A DNA stretch of 7,788 bases. Source: JBJENW01 sp051880395 (GTDB lineage Bacteria > Bacillota > Clostridia > Lachnospirales > Lachnospiraceae). Below the pieces are notes generated by a model, which was given only the letters and a program-made list of their open reading frames with translations, was not told the origin of the DNA and ran no database searches. Position 1 is the stretch's first letter. Every line of letters begins with the position of its first letter. The stretch is from NCBI GenBank assembly GCA_051880395.1, contig JBJENW010000321.1, positions 1 to 7,788 on the forward strand, in the 5' to 3' direction. Below, in pieces: positions 4,905 through 7,788 of the stretch. A program made the translations under genes and the position numbers.

Positions 4905-7532
4905 ATGCAAAAGACCAACCGGACAAAGAGACTAGAAGGAACACAACCAGAAGGCGTCAAAGGCGCCGTTTCAAAACACCCCTGCATACTGGCATTTTTT
5001 GTGACATGTATCGCATTCTGGGTGTATTTGTTTTTTACAAAAACATATCCGTTCGGAAACGATACCCTGTTGATTTGGGATGCAGACAGACAGTATCTTC
5101 CGTTCTATGCACACATCAAAACCGCGATTCTCGATGAAGGATTTTGGAATTATTCCTGGTCGAAATCATTGGGAGGCGAAGTGCGAAGCCTCTTTGCATA
5201 TTATTGTGCAAGCCCATTTTATTTTGTATTTTTATTTGTTCCGAAAACCGCAGTTCCATTTGCGGTCATCCTCGTGATCATGTTAAAATATGCCGTTGCG
5301 GCTGCAGCATTTGCCTATTGTGTCGATCATCTGTTTGAGCGCAAACACATGGCATTTTTGCTGATCGCATCCTTGACATATGCATTTATGGGTTACAACA
5401 TTGCCTATAATATCGCAATGTCCTGGATCGACGGTGTGATGCTTTTGCCACTCGTGGTGATCGGATTAGAGCGTTTGATCACACAGAAAAAATCCCTGAT
5501 GTATATGGTTTCCCTGGCACTGTGTGTGGCGTCAAACTTCTACATCGGCTATATGATCTGCATCTTCTCCGTGGTCCTCTACTTTGTGATCAGTGCATGG
5601 AGAAAATGCAGTTTAAAAGGAACGATCCTTCGATTTGGACTGTCTTCCCTGTTAGCAGGAGGTATGAGCTGTGTGGTATGGCTCCCAATTCTGCGAAGCC
5701 TGAAAAATACCAGAGTCGGTGCGACCAGCCAGACATTGGAATTTCGGGAAAATTTCAACTTCTTTGATATCTTTGCAAAATTTTATACCGGAACCGTCAA
5801 TGCGGAGGAGATTAAAAACGATGGCCTGCCGCAGTTGTATATCGGTGTCATCATGCTGTTTTTGGCTGTGTTGTATTTTGCAAATAAAGACATTGCACTC
5901 TGGAAACGAATGACCTGTTTTGGATTGATCGCATTTTTAGCCGTTTCTTTCCAGATTGCCGGATTAAATGTGATGTGGCACGGATTCAGCGCGAATGCCT
6001 GCTTTAACTACAGATATTCGTTCCTTTTGACCTTTATCCTGATTGTTTTAGCATATGATGCACTGAATCGCCTCGATCTGATGGATCCGGGAACGGTCTG
6101 CAAGGTCTTTCTTGGATTTTTGGCAGCAACGATTCTCATCTACAAACAGGGATTTACGACGCTGACATTCGAAAACGTATATAAAGATATCGCAGCTCTG
6201 GCTGTGTTTGTTGTGGCAGGCGTGGCCTATATCGCGACGAAAAAAGGTTGGATCATGAATCTCGCCGTCTGCGTACAGGCAGGAATGCTGATCTTTAATG
6301 CGACACTGACGACCGATCAGATCCGCGATAATCTGCAGCACAATACGCAGAAAGAATATGCGGATTACATTGACGAGGTACAGCCGGCGGTCGATTATGT
6401 AAAAAATACGGACGATTCCTTTTGCCGTATGGAAAAAGATTTTTCCTATAACGGCTGCTACGAAAACGAACCGATGCTGTTTGATTACCGCGGAATTTCC
6501 CATTTTTCCTCAACTATGGATCAGGATATGCGAACCTTCATAAAGGCGATGGGCTTCCATCAGACCTGGATGGTACAGCTCTATGGAAAAGGAAGTACAG
6601 AAGGTGCAAATGACCTGATGGGCGTAAAATATCTTCTGACAAAAGATACCCCGCATGTGCAGGAAAGCTATACATGGGTGAAAGATGTCAATGACATTCA
6701 TATCTACCAGGACAATGATGTGCTCGGTGTAGCGGCACTGGCAGACGCCATTTACGAGCCAACGGATACGGAAAATCCGTTTGCATTCTTAAACGGATAC
6801 TTCCAGGCATTGGATGAGACAGTCGGTGAGATTTACACGCCGGTAGAATTTGGGGAAGCGTCATTTGTTTCCGTAGATAATACATGGGATGACGGCTGGT
6901 CACAGAACAAGCTGGAAAATATTTCCGATTCGTCGAGAATGGAATATACCTTTTTTGCAGAGAAAAATGAACCACTGTATATGCAGATGGATACCAATGA
7001 GTACTGGGATGCGTGGGATGTCTATGTAAACGGAAATTATTTAGACGGCGTACATCCAAACCAGGCAGTCATGTATCTGGGAACCTTCGCAGAGGGTGAG
7101 CAGGTGACGGTCAGCCTGAAACCGCCGGTTGGCACGGATGAAGTGCGCTACGATGATGTTCGTATGTACTACGAAAATACCGATGCACTGAATGAACTGA
7201 CCGCTTCTGTAAAAGCAAAGAGCGGCGAGCTGAATCTGGTGAAAAATACGAAACTCGAAGGCACCATCGATGTAGAAGAAAACGGAAAATATCTGATGTT
7301 CTCCATTCCATATGACAAAGACTGGAGCATCACCATCGACGGAGAACCGGCGAAAGTCTTAAAAACCGCACAGGCATTGATGGCGGTACAGATTCCGGCC
7401 GGCGAACACACCTATAAGTTGCAGTATAAGGCATCCGGGTCGGTGGTATCCCTGCTGATTACACTTGCAAGTATTGCCATCGTTGTATTCTTCGAACTAC
7501 GCAAAAAAAAGAAAAAAGAACAGACAAAATAA
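4905..7532 (+). CDS. YfhO-family polytopic membrane protein
   Basis: An 875-residue membrane protein. After a basic N-terminus, the first membrane segment lies at about 28-46. About a dozen hydrophobic segments run to about 466, a large outward-facing domain spans about 467-840, and a last segment (843-863) ends in the basic tail RKKKKKEQTK. The YfhO signs are the acidic first loop GNDTLLIWDADRQY (51-64) with YSWSKSLGGE after it, LMGVKYLL (571-578), and near the end PYDKDWSITIDGEP (802-815) with IPAGEHTYKLQY (830-841). These proteins are regarded as GT-C-like glycosyltransferases; in Bacillus subtilis YfhO is linked to lipoteichoic acid glycosylation with CsbB and GtcA. Here the substrate is unknown: neither partner is in the window. 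The length is normal and the frame intact. An A8 run at 7503-7510 could slip, but would change only the tail. A repeat element begins 4 nt after the stop. Confidence 0.9.
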   Translation: MQKTNRTKRLEGTQPEGVKGAVSKHPCILAFFVTCIAFWVYLFFTKTYPFGNDTLLIWDADRQYLPFYAHIKTAILDEGFWNYSWSKSLGGEVRSLFAYYCASPFYFVFLFVPKTAVPFAVILVIMLKYAVAAAAFAYCVDHLFERKHMAFLLIASLTYAFMGYNIAYNIAMSWIDGVMLLPLVVIGLERLITQKKSLMYMVSLALCVASNFYIGYMICIFSVVLYFVISAWRKCSLKGTILRFGLSSLLAGGMSCVVWLPILRSLKNTRVGATSQTLEFRENFNFFDIFAKFYTGTVNAEEIKNDGLPQLYIGVIMLFLAVLYFANKDIALWKRMTCFGLIAFLAVSFQIAGLNVMWHGFSANACFNYRYSFLLTFILIVLAYDALNRLDLMDPGTVCKVFLGFLAATILIYKQGFTTLTFENVYKDIAALAVFVVAGVAYIATKKGWIMNLAVCVQAGMLIFNATLTTDQIRDNLQHNTQKEYADYIDEVQPAVDYVKNTDDSFCRMEKDFSYNGCYENEPMLFDYRGISHFSSTMDQDMRTFIKAMGFHQTWMVQLYGKGSTEGANDLMGVKYLLTKDTPHVQESYTWVKDVNDIHIYQDNDVLGVAALADAIYEPTDTENPFAFLNGYFQALDETVGEIYTPVEFGEASFVSVDNTWDDGWSQNKLENISDSSRMEYTFFAEKNEPLYMQMDTNEYWDAWDVYVNGNYLDGVHPNQAVMYLGTFAEGEQVTVSLKPPVGTDEVRYDDVRMYYENTDALNELTASVKAKSGELNLVKNTKLEGTIDVEENGKYLMFSIPYDKDWSITIDGEPAKVLKTAQALMAVQIPAGEHTYKLQYKASGSVVSLLITLASIAIVVFFELRKKKKKEQTK

Positions 7533-7535
7533 AAT

Positions 7536-7788
7536 AGATCTCAGCCGAGGGAACGTTCCGGTGCGGACGTTCCCAGGATTCGGGCAGGCACAGACCACAG
7601 GGCGGCATCTTCCAGTGAGGCTAGACAGACATGAAGTAAGTTTTGACGGGCAGTTCTGTGATGCTTTATTTTTGCTGTTTTTTGAAGGTTGGACAAACAG
7701 CACATCCTGTTCGCCCGGCTAAGAATCAAAAGTGGATTCTTTTCCGGGCGGACAGAATGCACCGTTTGTTCAACAATCAAAAAACAGC
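7536..7788. repeat. Downstream copy of the inverted-repeat element, cut by the window end
   Basis: It starts with AGATCTCAGCC (7536-7546), the same end motif as the copy at the window start but on the other strand. From 7571 (GTTCCCAGGATTCGGGC) it aligns with the outer arm of the 312-670 element, including gacagacatgaagt and the exact 19-mer at 7660-7678. The apex is a separate hairpin: 7674-7727 pairs with 7735-7788, 54 nt each, about 80 percent matched by eye with a 7-nt loop. The apex sequence is unrelated to that of the upstream copy. The second outer arm should continue past 7788, starting near AAAAATAAAGCATC if the symmetry holds. No gene is credible here. Confidence 0.8.
7549..7574. 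terminator. Short hairpin after the YfhO gene
   Basis: GGGAACGT (7549-7556) pairs with ACGTTCCC (7567-7574), with partial extra pairing (ccg/cgg) inside the loop. It lies 16 nt after the stop, at the edge of the repeat element. No T-run follows on the plus strand, so it is at best a weak terminator alone; the large hairpin further on may do more to stop transcription. The corresponding part of the window-start copy (12-35) has a different sequence, so this hairpin is not conserved in the family. Confidence 0.4.

Noticed and set aside
6048..6503. Minus-strand open frame of 151 codons within the YfhO gene
   Set aside because: It lies opposite a clearly real coding region and shows no ribosome binding site or recognisable family.
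1..7788. CRISPR array, tRNA or rRNA gene
   Set aside because: No regularly spaced direct repeats, cloverleaf or conserved rRNA sequence was seen on either strand.

Overview
This 7.8-kb window looks like chromosome from a gut Lachnospiraceae, most like Roseburia or its relatives. The grounds are the AGGAGG-type ribosome binding sites, the sigma-A promoter, the moderate G+C content, and a secreted multimodular GH10 xylanase with Big_2 and Fn3 modules. The genus is an inference; no rRNA or marker gene is present.

Layout. Positions 1-46 are the end of a repeat element cut by the window edge. Positions 47-311 hold no gene I can support. Positions 312-670 hold a long imperfect inverted repeat that folds into a hairpin of about 150 bp per arm. 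A near-consensus promoter with an extended -10 (714-742) follows, and drives a 1331-residue secreted endo-1,4-beta-xylanase (822-4817). Its order is signal peptide, unrecognised N-terminal domain, Pro/Ser/Glu-rich linker, Big_2, carbohydrate-binding-like module, GH10 catalytic domain, three Big_2 and an Fn3-like end. An 87-nt gap carries three 11-bp A-rich tandem repeats and a strong GC-rich hairpin whose T-rich side faces the minus strand. Then comes an 875-residue polytopic membrane protein of the YfhO family (4905-7532). Four nucleotides after its stop a second copy of the long inverted-repeat family begins, and the window ends inside it.

How the parts may work together. The xylanase would cut dietary xylan outside the cell or at its surface. 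YfhO proteins are GT-C-like membrane proteins tied to glycosylation of cell-surface polymers, so the link between the two genes may be surface biology or just adjacency. No transporter, regulator or other xylan gene lies in the window.

The least explained part is the repeat family. The copies share their outer arms and boundary sequence but have unrelated apical hairpins, each internally self-complementary. This suggests that the structure, rather than the apex sequence, is maintained.
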